Below, one piece after another: positions 37,201-45,358 of a DNA stretch of 55,241 nucleotides. The position numbers were made by a program, and so were the translations under genes. Each line of letters begins with the position of its first letter. Positions within the stretch are counted from its first letter, which is position 1. The notes beneath the pieces were generated by a model. It searched no databases and was not told the DNA's origin. It worked only from the letters and a program-made list of their open reading frames with translations. The stretch is from Moorena bouillonii PNG (GTDB lineage Bacteria; Cyanobacteriota; Cyanobacteriia; Cyanobacteriales; Coleofasciculaceae): the NCBI RefSeq assembly GCF_001942495.1, contig NZ_MKZS01000001.1, forward strand, positions 242,231-297,471, in the 5' to 3' direction.

Positions 37201-38396
37201 GCCAAATTTAAGATATTCTTGGCCGCGTTAATGTCTCTGTCTTCTGTGTACCCACAGTGAGGACAAGAATGAATGCGGTCAATCAATTTTTTAGGTACTT
37301 TTTTGCCACAATTGGAGCAGTTCTGGCTGGTGTTCCTAGGATTTACCGCGACCGTTAACAACCCAGCATTTATGGCCGTAGGCCACGCTACGCGAACGGC
37401 TTTGGTTGCAAGGATTGACAGAAATTGACCCCATCCAGCATCAAGAACTGATTTAGCCATTCTAGTCCTAGCTAGACCTTTGATATTTAGTTTCTCGTGA
37501 GCTACTAGGTCGTGGCTGTCTAGCAGGTTTTTAGCTGTCTTAAAATGAAAATCTTTTCTGGTGTCAGCTACTTTTTTATGAGCTTTGCCGAGCTTAGTTA
37601 CAGTCTTCTTTCTGTTGTTGCTGCCTTTCTTGGATCGGCTAACAGCTTTTTGGATTTTTTTTAATCGTTTTTGAGCCTTCCGGTAATATTGAGGGATTTC
37701 AACTGATGAACCATCAGACCTGATCAAAAACGACTTAAGACCCATGTCAATCCCGATCGGGTTAGATACTTCAGCTGCCGGAATAATTTCGGGGACAGTA
37801 TCATCTTGGATCGACAGTGTGACATAGTACCCGTCGGCTTTGCGGGTTATGGTAGCGGTTTTGATTTTAAAGCCGTCAGGGATTGGTCTGTGGTAGATCA
37901 TCTTGACCCAGCCAAACTTGGGTAGTTTTAAAAGATTACCCTTGATGGGATTTTTTCCAAGAGATGGAAAAGTCAAAGAACGGTACCGACCTTTACTTTT
38001 AAACCGAGGTCTTCCACTTCTCTTTCCTTTGTAATCGCCCTTGATAAATCGCTTAAAAGCTAGATCTACTCTCTTGACACAATCCTGTAACACATGAGCA
38101 TGGATTTCCCCATACCAGGGTCTATCACTCTTTAATTGAGGTAAAGTTCGCTTTTGTGAGAAGTAGTCGGGATTGTCTCTAAGTTCTGGTAAATAACAGA
38201 CAAGCGGGCAAGCATTAATCGAACAGCGATTTTGCTCGTACCAACGAAAACGATCTGCCAGTAGATAGTTGTACTGATAACGCAACATCTCTAGCCACCT
38301 TTCTATTTCGGTGACCTGAGTCTTTGTTAAGCGTAATCTGTACTGATAGGCAGAGCGCATGGTGTCTATAATCAACGTTACCATATTAGTATACAC
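37131..38396 (-). CDS. tnpB: RNA-guided endonuclease TnpB (IS200/IS605 OrfB)
   Basis: Up to 421 residues. The N-terminal wedge/REC-like region is followed by a RuvC-like nuclease with GIDMGLKSFL (Asp217), LVAHEKLNIKGL (Glu301) and the zinc ribbon CSNCG...CPHCG with EDRDINAAKNI (Asp386/388). All catalytic residues are present. The palindromic repeat is inserted in frame at about 37372-37402 and adds roughly ten residues (VRVAWPTAIN) between ILATKA and AGLLTVAVNP. A second copy rewrites the C terminus after VRSKACR. The frame opens with a GTG at 38396; ATGs at codons 5 and 13 are more likely starts, and a TATAAT at 38399-38404 lies just upstream. Confidence 0.93.
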   Translation of the reverse strand: MYTNMVTLIIDTMRSAYQYRLRLTKTQVTEIERWLEMLRYQYNYLLADRFRWYEQNRCSINACPLVCYLPELRDNPDYFSQKRTLPQLKSDRPWYGEIHAHVLQDCVKRVDLAFKRFIKGDYKGKRSGRPRFKSKGRYRSLTFPSLGKNPIKGNLLKLPKFGWVKMIYHRPIPDGFKIKTATITRKADGYYVTLSIQDDTVPEIIPAAEVSNPIGIDMGLKSFLIRSDGSSVEIPQYYRKAQKRLKKIQKAVSRSKKGSNNRKKTVTKLGKAHKKVADTRKDFHFKTAKNLLDSHDLVAHEKLNIKGLARTRMAKSVLDAGWGQFLSILATKAVRVAWPTAINAGLLTVAVNPRNTSQNCSNCGKKVPKKLIDRIHSCPHCGYTEDRDINAAKNILNLAVGHPVRSKACRATVRVASGKAR

Positions 38397-38423
38397 TGAT
38401 TATAGCACTCCCATCCGAAAATT

Positions 38424-38831
38424 ATGAAAAATGATTTTGTTTCTAGTGGTCGAGCCGTGTCAGATATGAAGGCTCACCTGGTTTTGACCACAAAATACAG
38501 ACGAAAAGTCTTTACCAAAGAGATGATTGGACGACTACAGGAACTATTGTGGGAGCTTTGCAATAAATGGGACTGCAAGATGATTGAAGCCAATGGAGAA
38601 ACAGATCATATACATCTTCTGTTTCAGTACTATCCCCAGTTGGAACTTCCTAAATTTATCGGCAATATTAAATCTGTCACAAGTAGGAGGCTTAGATCTG
38701 AATTCCCAGAACTTTTTGATACTTATAAGAAGGCTGTACTTTGGAATGAGTCTTATTTTATCGCTAGCTGTGGAGGTGTTACCGTATCCCAGTTAAAGAT
38801 TTACGTCGAAAAGCAAAATACTCCTGATTGA
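38424..38831 (+). CDS. tnpA: Y1-type (HUH) transposase TnpA of IS200/IS605
   Basis: 135 residues. KAHLVLTTKYRRKVF opens the fold. The HUH motif is DHIHLLFQ (His62, His64) and the catalytic tyrosine is in VSQLKIYVEKQ (Tyr127). It cuts and joins single-stranded element ends. The length is normal and nothing is visibly broken, so the element may still move. Divergent from tnpB with a 27-bp gap, so promoters overlap. Confidence 0.95.
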   Translation: MKNDFVSSGRAVSDMKAHLVLTTKYRRKVFTKEMIGRLQELLWELCNKWDCKMIEANGETDHIHLLFQYYPQLELPKFIGNIKSVTSRRLRSEFPELFDTYKKAVLWNESYFIASCGGVTVSQLKIYVEKQNTPD

Positions 38832-38910
38832 CAATTCCGCTTCGCTTCATTGTCGGGCTATCCTTCCCGACGCTGACCCTATCGGGTACAGCGCGGGGCT
38901 GCCGCCCATC

Positions 38911-39254
38911 AGCTCATGCTTGAACTTGCTGAGCAGTCGGGTAATTGTAACCCGCGTCGTTCCAATTGCATTGGCTAAATCCTGATGAGTAAGACGCATT
39001 CCGATCCGAATACCTTCTGGTACTGGCTCACCAACTTCCCGTTTTAATAGCAATAGTAAATGTTGTAGGCGTACCTCAACCCGGCGCTGACCCGAGATTG
39101 CTAACAGGATCTCTGTCTGTCGCATCCGACGCACTAGTTGGGGTAATATAGTCTGAGCTATATACGGAGAATTGTTGATTTCCGCTAAAGAATACCATTT
39201 GAGACGGACATCAGATAGGGCGATTGCCTGATAACTTGACCAAAAATTTGGGTC
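38911..39254 (-). pseudogene. Crp/Fnr-family regulator fragment lacking both ends
   Basis: The minus-strand frame is open from 39254: DPNFWSSYQAIALSDVRLKW, YSLAEINNSPYIAQTILPQL, VRRMRQTEILLAISGQRRVE, VRLQHLLLLL, then the winged-helix MRLTHQDLANAIGTTRVTIT with TRLL. This spans the end of the cyclic-nucleotide-like beta roll, the long dimer helix and the recognition helix of a Crp/NtcA-type factor. The N-terminal ~100 residues are missing at the 39255 border, and after FKHEL the frame enters IS605 DNA (GGSPALYPIG...) to a stop at 38847. A GTG at 39134 could still start a 95-residue piece. Not functional as a regulator. Confidence 0.8.
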
Positions 39255-39282
39255 TCAAGCCCCGTCCTTCGCTGGATAGAAA

Positions 39283-39364
39283 CCTTAGATAGTGGAGCCT
39301 TATTCAATAAGTTTTAACCCTTTTCCCCATAGCCTGCCGACCATAAAGGCTCCACTATCTAAGG
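39283..39364. repeat. Perfect 19-bp inverted repeat
   Basis: CCTTAGATAGTGGAGCCTT (39283-39301) and its exact reverse complement (39346-39364) flank 44 bp. It is followed by a palindromic repeat copy (GGCCGTAGGCCACGCTGCGC, 39372-39391). It may be a small nested element or the left-end structure of the TnpB element. Confidence 0.85.
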
Positions 39365-39448
39365 TAACTTGGCCGTAGGCCACGCTGCGCGAACAATGGA
39401 CGGCTTTTTTTTGTGCTATAATATTACGTAGAGTTATTCCACGTCAAA

Positions 39449-40591
39449 ATGATTGTCTTAGAATTTAAGGTCAAAGGGAATAAAACTCAATATGCCGCCA
39501 TTGATGAGGCGATACGGACTGGTCAGTTTGTACGAAATAAGTGCATCCGTTACTGGATGGACAACAAAGGTATAGGACAAAAAGACCTGTATCGCTATAA
39601 CACGTGGATCAGAGCTGAATATCCTTTTGTCAAAGACTTAAACTCTCATGCCTGTCAAGCTTCGGTGGAAAGAGCTTATAGTTCAATTTCTAGGTTTTAC
39701 GATAAGTGTAAAAAACAAGTCCCTGGCAAAAAGGGTTATCCCAAGTTTAAAAAGTTTTCTCGGTCAGTTGAGTATAAGACATCAGGCTGGAAACTTTCAC
39801 CTGATACCAAGTCTATAAAATTCTTAGACAAAAAAGGTATCGGGAAACTAAAGCTTAAGGGAACCTGGGAGTTATGGCGTTACGACCAAAATTTGATTAA
39901 ACGAGTTAGGTTGGTTCGTCGCGCAGATGGCTATTATGTTCAATTTTGTGTAAAAGTTGAGATTAAAGAATCTCTAGAACCGTCCCATACAAATGTGGGA
40001 ATTGATGTGGGTTTACAAGAATTCTACACCGATTCAAAGGGAAACACAGAACCAAATCCAAGATTTTATCGTAAGGGCGAGAAACGGTTGAAATTTTATC
40101 AACGCCGAGTTTCTCGTAAAAAGAAAGGCTCAGCTAACCGAAGAAAAGCCATTAATAGATTAGGCAGGACACACCTTAATATAAGTAGGCAACGTGAAGA
40201 ACATGCCAAGAGACTCGCGCGTTGCGTAATCCACTCTAACGACGTGGTCGCTTACGAAGATTTAAGAGTGAGAAATTTTGTAAAAAATCATTGTCTTGCC
40301 AAATCTATTAATGATGCAGGTTGGTATCAATTTAGAAAATGGTTAGAGTATTTCGGACAAAAGTTTGGCAGGGAAACTGTAGCAGTTAATCCTGCCTATA
40401 CTAGCCAAAATTGCTCAAACTGCGGTGAAGTTGTCAAAAAATCGCTATCTACTAGAACTCATGCATGTTTATGCGGGTGTGTGTTGGATCGCGACCATAA
40501 TGCAGCTATCAATATTCTAAAAATAGCCTTGGGTACTGTAGGGCATACAGGAACCTGGATCTTAGATCCGTTCGCGCAGCGGAGGCCGTAG
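39449..40591 (+). CDS. tnpB: RNA-guided endonuclease TnpB (second copy, other lineage)
   Basis: 380 residues, only distantly similar to the copy at 37131. RuvC residues: VGIDVGLQEF (Asp186), VVAYEDLRVRNF (Glu270) and LDRDHNAAINIL (Asp347/349). Zinc ribbon CSNCG and CLCGC. Catalytic residues are intact. After GTVGHTGTWILDP the frame passes into palindromic-repeat DNA (40567-40616) and stops as FAQRRP. In another frame the DNA beyond the repeat reads NAYGESASTLPDSGLVEQV and then a stop, the kind of tail relatives have. So the repeat has replaced the normal C terminus, which lies outside the nuclease core. Confidence 0.93.
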   Translation: MIVLEFKVKGNKTQYAAIDEAIRTGQFVRNKCIRYWMDNKGIGQKDLYRYNTWIRAEYPFVKDLNSHACQASVERAYSSISRFYDKCKKQVPGKKGYPKFKKFSRSVEYKTSGWKLSPDTKSIKFLDKKGIGKLKLKGTWELWRYDQNLIKRVRLVRRADGYYVQFCVKVEIKESLEPSHTNVGIDVGLQEFYTDSKGNTEPNPRFYRKGEKRLKFYQRRVSRKKKGSANRRKAINRLGRTHLNISRQREEHAKRLARCVIHSNDVVAYEDLRVRNFVKNHCLAKSINDAGWYQFRKWLEYFGQKFGRETVAVNPAYTSQNCSNCGEVVKKSLSTRTHACLCGCVLDRDHNAAINILKIALGTVGHTGTWILDPFAQRRP

Positions 40592-40724
40592 GCCACGCGG
40601 GGCGCGTTCGGGTCTCCCAAAACGCTTATGGAGAATCGGCCTCTACTCTTCCTGATTCCGGTCTGGTTGAGCAAGTCGGCTCATTGAAGTAAGAATCCCC
40701 GTTCTTCTAGGACGGGGAGTGTCA
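40500..40724 (+). ncRNA. Candidate omega RNA (reRNA) at the TnpB right end
   Basis: By family precedent the RNA covers the tnpB 3' end through the right-end hairpin (40696-40719), with the guide just past GTGTCAA. The inserted palindromic repeat (40567-40616) falls inside this RNA and would add a stem. Not directly demonstrable from sequence. Confidence 0.4.
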
Positions 40725-41007
40725 AAGCACAGAAAACCAATTACCAAAGAATGCAGAAGACTCTGCCCAACCCAACCATATCTCCTTCCCTTCTGGGGAA
40801 AGGGTCGGTAATCAAGAGATTAAGCCCTTAAACAAATGAGGTATTAATAATAGAAGTATTCAGGAGCAAGATCGATGCTACCCCTGAGTTATTGTCCTTA
40901 CCTTCCCTACCAGTAAAATGCCCTTGAGGAAATTAAGTATTTAATAAGTTAGTTAACTATGTAAGTATGACGTAGAAGTATGACCTATGAATGATCAAGG
41001 ATGAAGT
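40725..41007. other. Intergenic with a decayed copy of the next gene's 5' end
   Basis: Bases 40868-40923 (AAGATCGATGCTACCCCTGA...) match 41011-41066 at the start of the chelatase gene at about four of five positions. In frame they read KIDATPELLSLPSLPVKCP then TGA, against [19 protein letters not shown] in the gene. A partial duplication about 143 bp upstream. The rest has no gene. Confidence 0.7.
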
Positions 41008-42066
41008 ATGAAGATCGATGTCACCGCTGAGTCATTGTCCCTATCTCCCCTACCACTAAAACGCCCGTTATTAATGGTTGGTCACGGCACTAGAGACCCC
41101 GATGGGCGTCAGACTTTCCTTGATTTTGCCCAGACCTATCAAACCTTGAACCATTCTCGACCAGTAGTGCCTTGTTTTTTAGAACTAACAGGTCCAACTA
41201 TTCAAGAGGGAGTAGAGAGTTGTGTCCAGCAGGGTTATACAGAACTCACTGTATTACCGATTTTACTGTTTGCAGCTCGTCACAATAAATTTGATGTTAC
41301 TAACGAGTTAGACCGGGCAAGGGCAAAATATCCCCAAGTCAAGTTTCACTACGGGCGTCATTTTGGAATTACCACTGGAATTCTGGATTTATGGCGGCAA
41401 CGGCTTGCCAAACTTGACCAACCCCAACCAGAGTTAGCCGTTAGCCAGTTGAAGGGTGAAGCTTCTAATCTAGAACCTTCCACAAAACAACCTCTAGCCT
41501 TAAGAAAGGACACAGTACTTCTATTTGTTGGTCGTGGGTCTAGTGACCCTGATGCTAATGGTGATGTCTACAAAATGGCTCGCATGCTCTGGGAAGGCAG
41601 TGGCTATAAAACTGTGGAAACCTGCTTTATTGGCATTACCCATCCTCGGTTAGAAGAAGGGTTCCGTCGCGCCCGACTCTACCAACCTAAGCATATTATA
41701 GTACTTCCTTACTTCCTATTTACCGGGGCTTTAGTAAAAAAGATTTTTGAGATCACAGCTCAGCAGCAGAAACTTTATCCAGAGGTTCCCTTGACCTGTT
41801 TACCAGAAATGGGGATTCAACCTCAGCTGCTATCTGTGCTCAGGGACCGAGAAATCGAGGCTCAGTTGGGGCAAGTGCAGATGAATTGTGAGATGTGTAA
41901 GTTCCGGTTAGCAGCCATTGATAATGGTGCTGACAACGGACACTCCCACCACCATCACCACGGGCATGACCATCACCAGCACCACTCTCACCAGCCTAAT
42001 CACAATACCCCAGATCCCTATCAAGATTTGGAAAAATACCACCAGCGTATTTGGCAAGCACCCTAG
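41008..42066 (+). CDS. sirB: Sirohydrochlorin chelatase with a His-rich tail
   Basis: 352 residues, two CbiX-type domains in tandem. Domain 1 begins [17 protein letters not shown]; domain 2 begins [19 protein letters not shown], where the first domain's His is Arg. [15 protein letters not shown] and [15 protein letters not shown] are the matching inner segments. It inserts iron (sirohaem) or cobalt (cobalamin) into sirohydrochlorin. After [20 protein letters not shown] a run of about 15 His with Gly and Asp probably stores or delivers metal, as in CbiX proteins. The long form with two domains is usual in cyanobacteria. Confidence 0.9.
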   Translation: MKIDVTAESLSLSPLPLKRPLLMVGHGTRDPDGRQTFLDFAQTYQTLNHSRPVVPCFLELTGPTIQEGVESCVQQGYTELTVLPILLFAARHNKFDVTNELDRARAKYPQVKFHYGRHFGITTGILDLWRQRLAKLDQPQPELAVSQLKGEASNLEPSTKQPLALRKDTVLLFVGRGSSDPDANGDVYKMARMLWEGSGYKTVETCFIGITHPRLEEGFRRARLYQPKHIIVLPYFLFTGALVKKIFEITAQQQKLYPEVPLTCLPEMGIQPQLLSVLRDREIEAQLGQVQMNCEMCKFRLAAIDNGADNGHSHHHHHGHDHHQHHSHQPNHNTPDPYQDLEKYHQRIWQAP

Positions 42067-42462
42067 GGTTGGCCGGTTGAAGGTTAACAGGTTGAAGGTT
42101 AACAGGTTGAAGGTTAACAGGTTGAAGGTTGAAGGTTGAAGGTTGAAGGTTTAAGGTTAATCCAGACAACTTCCAACCTATACTACAAGGGACCCCTGGG
42201 CAAGAACAACATTCAACCCAAGAACCTACCCTACACTGAACGCCAAAGGCGAACAACCCCATAACCTTGGCCTATTGGCCACGCTTCGCGAACAACCTTA
42301 AACCCCATAACCTTGGCCTATTGGCCACGCTTCGCGAACAACCTTAAACCCCATAACCTTAAACCCCATAACCTTGGCCAAAGGCCACGCTACGCGAACA
42401 ACCTGTTAACCTTCAACCTTCAACCTTCAACCTTCAACCCCATAACCTTTTTTGACTGACCA
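42067..42462. repeat. Dense repeat nest (GGTTGAAGGTTAACA and palindromic elements)
   Basis: GGTTGAAGGTTAACA repeats exactly three times (42075-42119) and then as shorter GGTTGAA units. From about 42262 to 42405 three direct copies follow of CATAACCTTGGCC, GGCCACGCTTCGCGAACAAC and CTTAAACCCC, each carrying the palindromic element. Then the GGTTGAA unit returns on the opposite strand (CAACCTTCAACCTTCAACC, 42411-42439). The two GGTTGAA blocks can pair, enclosing the palindromes. No gene. Confidence 0.85.
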
Positions 42463-42699
42463 ATGTCTCAAGACTTTAACGTTGGCGATCGCGTAAGAGT
42501 AATTACATTACCACGCTACGTCAAAACTGCTGAACCAATGCCAATGCTGCGACCTCCTGATGTGATTAAAGTTGGGGAAGAGGGAGTAATCCTCGACCGA
42601 CGTCCAGGAGGATACTGGGGTGTTCGCTTTTCTAGAGGAGCATTTCTGATCGATAGTCAGTACATTGAGTTAGTTCAGGGGGAAAATCCAAACCCCTAA
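42463..42699 (+). CDS. sipA: SipA-like small regulator (DUF3148)
   Basis: 78 residues, SH3-like barrel. NVGDRVRVITLPRYVKTAEP, MPMLRPPDVIKVGEEGVILD and RRPGGYWGVRFSRGAFLIDS are the family hallmarks. In Synechococcus the homologue binds the sensor kinase NblS and alters its activity in high light and nutrient stress. Complete and of normal length. Preceded by the repeat nest, so its promoter must lie within or beyond repeats. Confidence 0.8.
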   Translation: MSQDFNVGDRVRVITLPRYVKTAEPMPMLRPPDVIKVGEEGVILDRRPGGYWGVRFSRGAFLIDSQYIELVQGENPNP

Positions 42700-42807
42700 T
42701 CCCTAAGTGGTAATCGCTTTTTCCTGCTGATGTGCTTCTACCCATGTACCTTATTTACAAGATGAGCTTAATATTATCCATAGCGATTACAATTTTGCAG
42801 TCTGGAC

Positions 42808-43899
42808 GTGACTTGGGAGATAGATGTGTACGGCTTCCTACAGTCCCTCGGAATTGCCAACCCTAGGGGAAGTGGCTGGCTGGCAGTCATATTAACTTTC
42901 GGATTGGCATGGGCAGTGACTAGATGCTTGATGCCAACTTTACGCTCGTTTGCTCTAGAGGTTGGTTGGGCTGACCAACCCAATGCCCGGCGGCTTAACC
43001 AAGAACCCTTACCCAATGCAGGAGGCTTAGCTATCTATACCGGAGTGGTAGCTGCCCTGGTACTAGCTACCCTCCTTAGACCGATTGTCATCGAAGGGGT
43101 GTTAGCTCAAGTGCTGACTATTCTCCTAGGGGGCTCGGTTCTGGTACTGGTAGGCTTTATTGATGATCAATTTGGTTTGCCTGCCTATGTACGCTTGTCG
43201 GTTCAAATTATTGCTGCCCTGCTGTTAGTGGCTAGTGGTGCCGGGATTAAAGCTACCTTCGGTACTCCGATTGATGTCCAACTCTCCATGTTACTTACGG
43301 TTCTATGGGTTGTGGGTATTACTAATGCCATTAACCTTATGGATGGGATGGATGGTTTAGCGGCAGGGGTCAGCTTTATTACTGCTATGAGCCTGTTAGC
43401 GGTTTCAGCTCAGTTTCCCAGTCGTGCCGCAGCAACGTTGCTTCTGGCAGCCCTAGGGGGGTCAGCTCTGGGATTTTTGCGCCATAACTTCCATCCTTCC
43501 CACATTATTATGGGAGATGCAGGTGCGTACTTTTTCGGCTATGTACTAGCTGCCAGCAGCATTTTAGGGTCTTTGAAAGTGACTACGGTATTTGCCCTAG
43601 TCCCCCCAGTAGTATTTTTGCTATTGCCAGTCCTAGATACTACTCAGGTATTTGTGCGACGGTTGATCAATGGTAAAAACCCTCTAACTACCCCAGGTAA
43701 AGACCACTTACATCACCGCTTGCTAGCCTTTGGTTTCTCTCAGCGCTATGTTGCCCTTATCCTTTGGGGCATTACCTTAGTGTCTAACTGGCTAGCAATG
43801 AAACTGCAAGGTATGACTCCTAGGGTGATTTATGCCACGACAGGGGGTATCATTTTGCTGTTAGGCATTACTGTTTTGCAAAGAATTAGAGCAAAATAA
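42808..43899 (+). CDS. Polyprenyl-phosphate N-acetylhexosamine-1-phosphate transferase (WecA/TagO/MraY family)
   Basis: 363 residues, GTG start, about ten membrane helices. Motifs: PNARRLNQEPLPNAGG, GFIDDQFGLP (metal/Asp pair), NAINLMDGMDGLAAG, IIMGDAGAYFFGY and DHLHHRLLAFGFSQR. The last (HLHH) favours the WecA/TagO branch over MraY. It puts the first phospho-sugar onto undecaprenyl phosphate for an outer-membrane or cell-wall glycan. Confidence 0.92.
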   Translation: MTWEIDVYGFLQSLGIANPRGSGWLAVILTFGLAWAVTRCLMPTLRSFALEVGWADQPNARRLNQEPLPNAGGLAIYTGVVAALVLATLLRPIVIEGVLAQVLTILLGGSVLVLVGFIDDQFGLPAYVRLSVQIIAALLLVASGAGIKATFGTPIDVQLSMLLTVLWVVGITNAINLMDGMDGLAAGVSFITAMSLLAVSAQFPSRAAATLLLAALGGSALGFLRHNFHPSHIIMGDAGAYFFGYVLAASSILGSLKVTTVFALVPPVVFLLLPVLDTTQVFVRRLINGKNPLTTPGKDHLHHRLLAFGFSQRYVALILWGITLVSNWLAMKLQGMTPRVIYATTGGIILLLGITVLQRIRAK

Positions 43900-44439
43900 A
43901 GCGTTCCCCGATTGTGGAATGATTAAAGGTAATCGGTAATTGGTAATGGGTCATGGGTAATTTGTAACTGACCCAACTCTACTTGGTATCCCAAACGATA
44001 GTTAGCAATGTCCTGGTCAGTGCTGGCAAGGGCAGCATGTGCGTAGGGAGTAAGCTGACGACTCTTGCTCTGGAAGATATATTAAGAAATATTAAATTGT
44101 CAATTTAATTGACAATTTATACGAGACCGCTGCTAAAATTAATGGTGGGTCTGACCCCACATAATTGAATTGGTATTAAATGATATAATAGACTATTTAT
44201 TATTATATCCTGATTAAATCACCTGCTTTGAGGCGATTTGCTAGCAACAAAGCCGCCCTCTTCAGTAAGCAGCAAGACTACCGGAATTTAACCGATCGCC
44301 ATCGTAAAGCTTGAGTCAAGCTCCATTTGTTGGAGATTCAAGCTTCATCTCTTGATGCAGTTGCTCATGGGGGTTTACCCCAATAGCTATACTGCATCGC
44401 TTTACCCAATTTCTTGCTTGCAGCGGTTGAAGATGACCG
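43900..44439. repeat. Intergenic with four inverted repeats, two directly before the next gene
   Basis: 44094-44118 is a perfect palindrome (AAATTGTCAA, TTTAA, TTGACAATTT), a possible operator or terminator. 44307-44345 folds with AAGCTTGA/TCAAGCTT and inner CTCCA/TGGAG. 44354-44398 folds with GATGCAGT/ACTGCATC, inner GCT/AGC and GGGG/CCCC. The last shares CTTGATGCAGTTGCTCATGG with the reverse strand of 22877-22894 in the MITE, so it is a dispersed repeat. AATCGGTAATTGGTAATGG repeats lie near 43930. No gene. Confidence 0.65.
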
Positions 44440-45321
44440 ATGACCAATTACCCCTTAATTAATATCTTACTACCAGCTGTAGTTATCTCCAGCACTATAT
44501 TTTCCAGTTTGACCTTACCGTTTGTTTTCAACAAATCAAAACCAATCGTTGTTGAAGTTAAACCGTTTTTAAACGTCGAACTTAAACCCATCTTCCATGA
44601 AGACCATAAGGATTTAGCAATTCCTTATCTTGGCGTTGCCATCCTAGGGAGTGTGTTAGCTGGTCTTGGCACTGTTGAAGTGGGAAGGAAATGGCAAAAA
44701 TACCAAGCATCAGTCAGAGAAAAAAACAGACAACGCCTCCAGGATATCGAATCCCTGAACCAAGGCGAATCGGAACCAGAATACCAACCGGATGTTTCAA
44801 CAATAGCTCTTACCCAGAGGGATGATTTGCTTCGGTATCGAGGACTAACTCCTCCTAACACTCAATCGTTTGCTGTTCAACAACCCCATGGTGTTGTTGA
44901 TAGCAATAATGTTATTGAGTTTAAACGCAATAGAGTAGCTCAAACTAAAGGGATGGCTATAAATGCCAACCAACTTAAGTTTTACCCTGAATCCCAAAAC
45001 AATAATTCAGTTCAACTGAGGTCTTCCCCTGTTCCTGCTCTTGCTCTCCTTCAGGATTTGGAATTATCCTCCAGTCATATTATTAAATCCCGTCAGGATT
45101 ACCAAATCTGCTGGATTAACGTACCTCATTTAAGCAGACGCTTATTAGCCATTAACGTTGATGGTCAATACTACAGTTTTTTACGATTAGAAAAAACTCA
45201 AGAACAACTTATCGCTATTTTGTCTAAGGTAGCTGATCAGCTCGATAAAATAGTAATTACTCATATCGATAAAGGGTATGTAATTTGGAATTGGGAACCG
45301 GAGGTATTATCTAATAATTAA
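44440..45321 (+). CDS. Membrane-anchored protein of unknown function
   Basis: 293 residues, not recognised. A hydrophobic N-terminal segment (INILLPAVVISSTIFSSLTL, 7-26) and a second (IPYLGVAILGSVLAGLGTVE, about 61-80) bracket a short exposed loop. A charged coiled-coil-like stretch follows (GRKWQKYQASVREKNRQRLQ). The C-terminal ~90 residues (about 200-290) look like a folded domain of unknown type. It ends 37 bp before the pentapeptide gene and may share its transcript. Two stem-loop repeats sit in its leader. Confidence 0.6.
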   Translation: MTNYPLINILLPAVVISSTIFSSLTLPFVFNKSKPIVVEVKPFLNVELKPIFHEDHKDLAIPYLGVAILGSVLAGLGTVEVGRKWQKYQASVREKNRQRLQDIESLNQGESEPEYQPDVSTIALTQRDDLLRYRGLTPPNTQSFAVQQPHGVVDSNNVIEFKRNRVAQTKGMAINANQLKFYPESQNNNSVQLRSSPVPALALLQDLELSSSHIIKSRQDYQICWINVPHLSRRLLAINVDGQYYSFLRLEKTQEQLIAILSKVADQLDKIVITHIDKGYVIWNWEPEVLSNN

Positions 45322-45358
45322 TTTTGATGATTTTTAAATTAAAACTAACGAACGATAC

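Larger units (their letters stand above)
37069..38910. mobile_element. IS605-type element with divergent tnpA and tnpB
   Basis: A Y1 transposase gene (38424-38831, plus) and an RNA-guided nuclease-type gene (37131-38396, minus) lie back to back. The tnpB-side end (minus strand: GCGTTGTCCCGTTAGGGCAACG then CGGGAGTATGTCA) is a hairpin like other right ends of this family. The other end lies near 38832-38910 (CGGGCTATCCTTCCCGACGC, GCGCGGGGC), where the homology of the Crp/Fnr fragment stops. Exact ends are estimated. Confidence 0.8.
39255..40724 (+). mobile_element. TnpB-only IS200/IS605 (IS1341-type) element
   Basis: It carries tnpB without tnpA. The right end is a clear hairpin TCCCCGTTCTTCTAGGACGGGGA followed by GTGTCAA (40696-40724). 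The left part contains CCCCGTCCTTCGCTGG at 39260-39275, close in sequence to the right-end stem, and a long inverted repeat. The left border is placed where the Crp/Fnr reading frame ends. It would need TnpA in trans. Confidence 0.7.

Noticed and set aside
40691-40724. tRNA or small-RNA gene at the strong hairpin
   Set aside because: The stem and GTGTCAA tail match the right end of IS200/IS605-type elements; no tRNA cloverleaf features seen here or elsewhere in the window.
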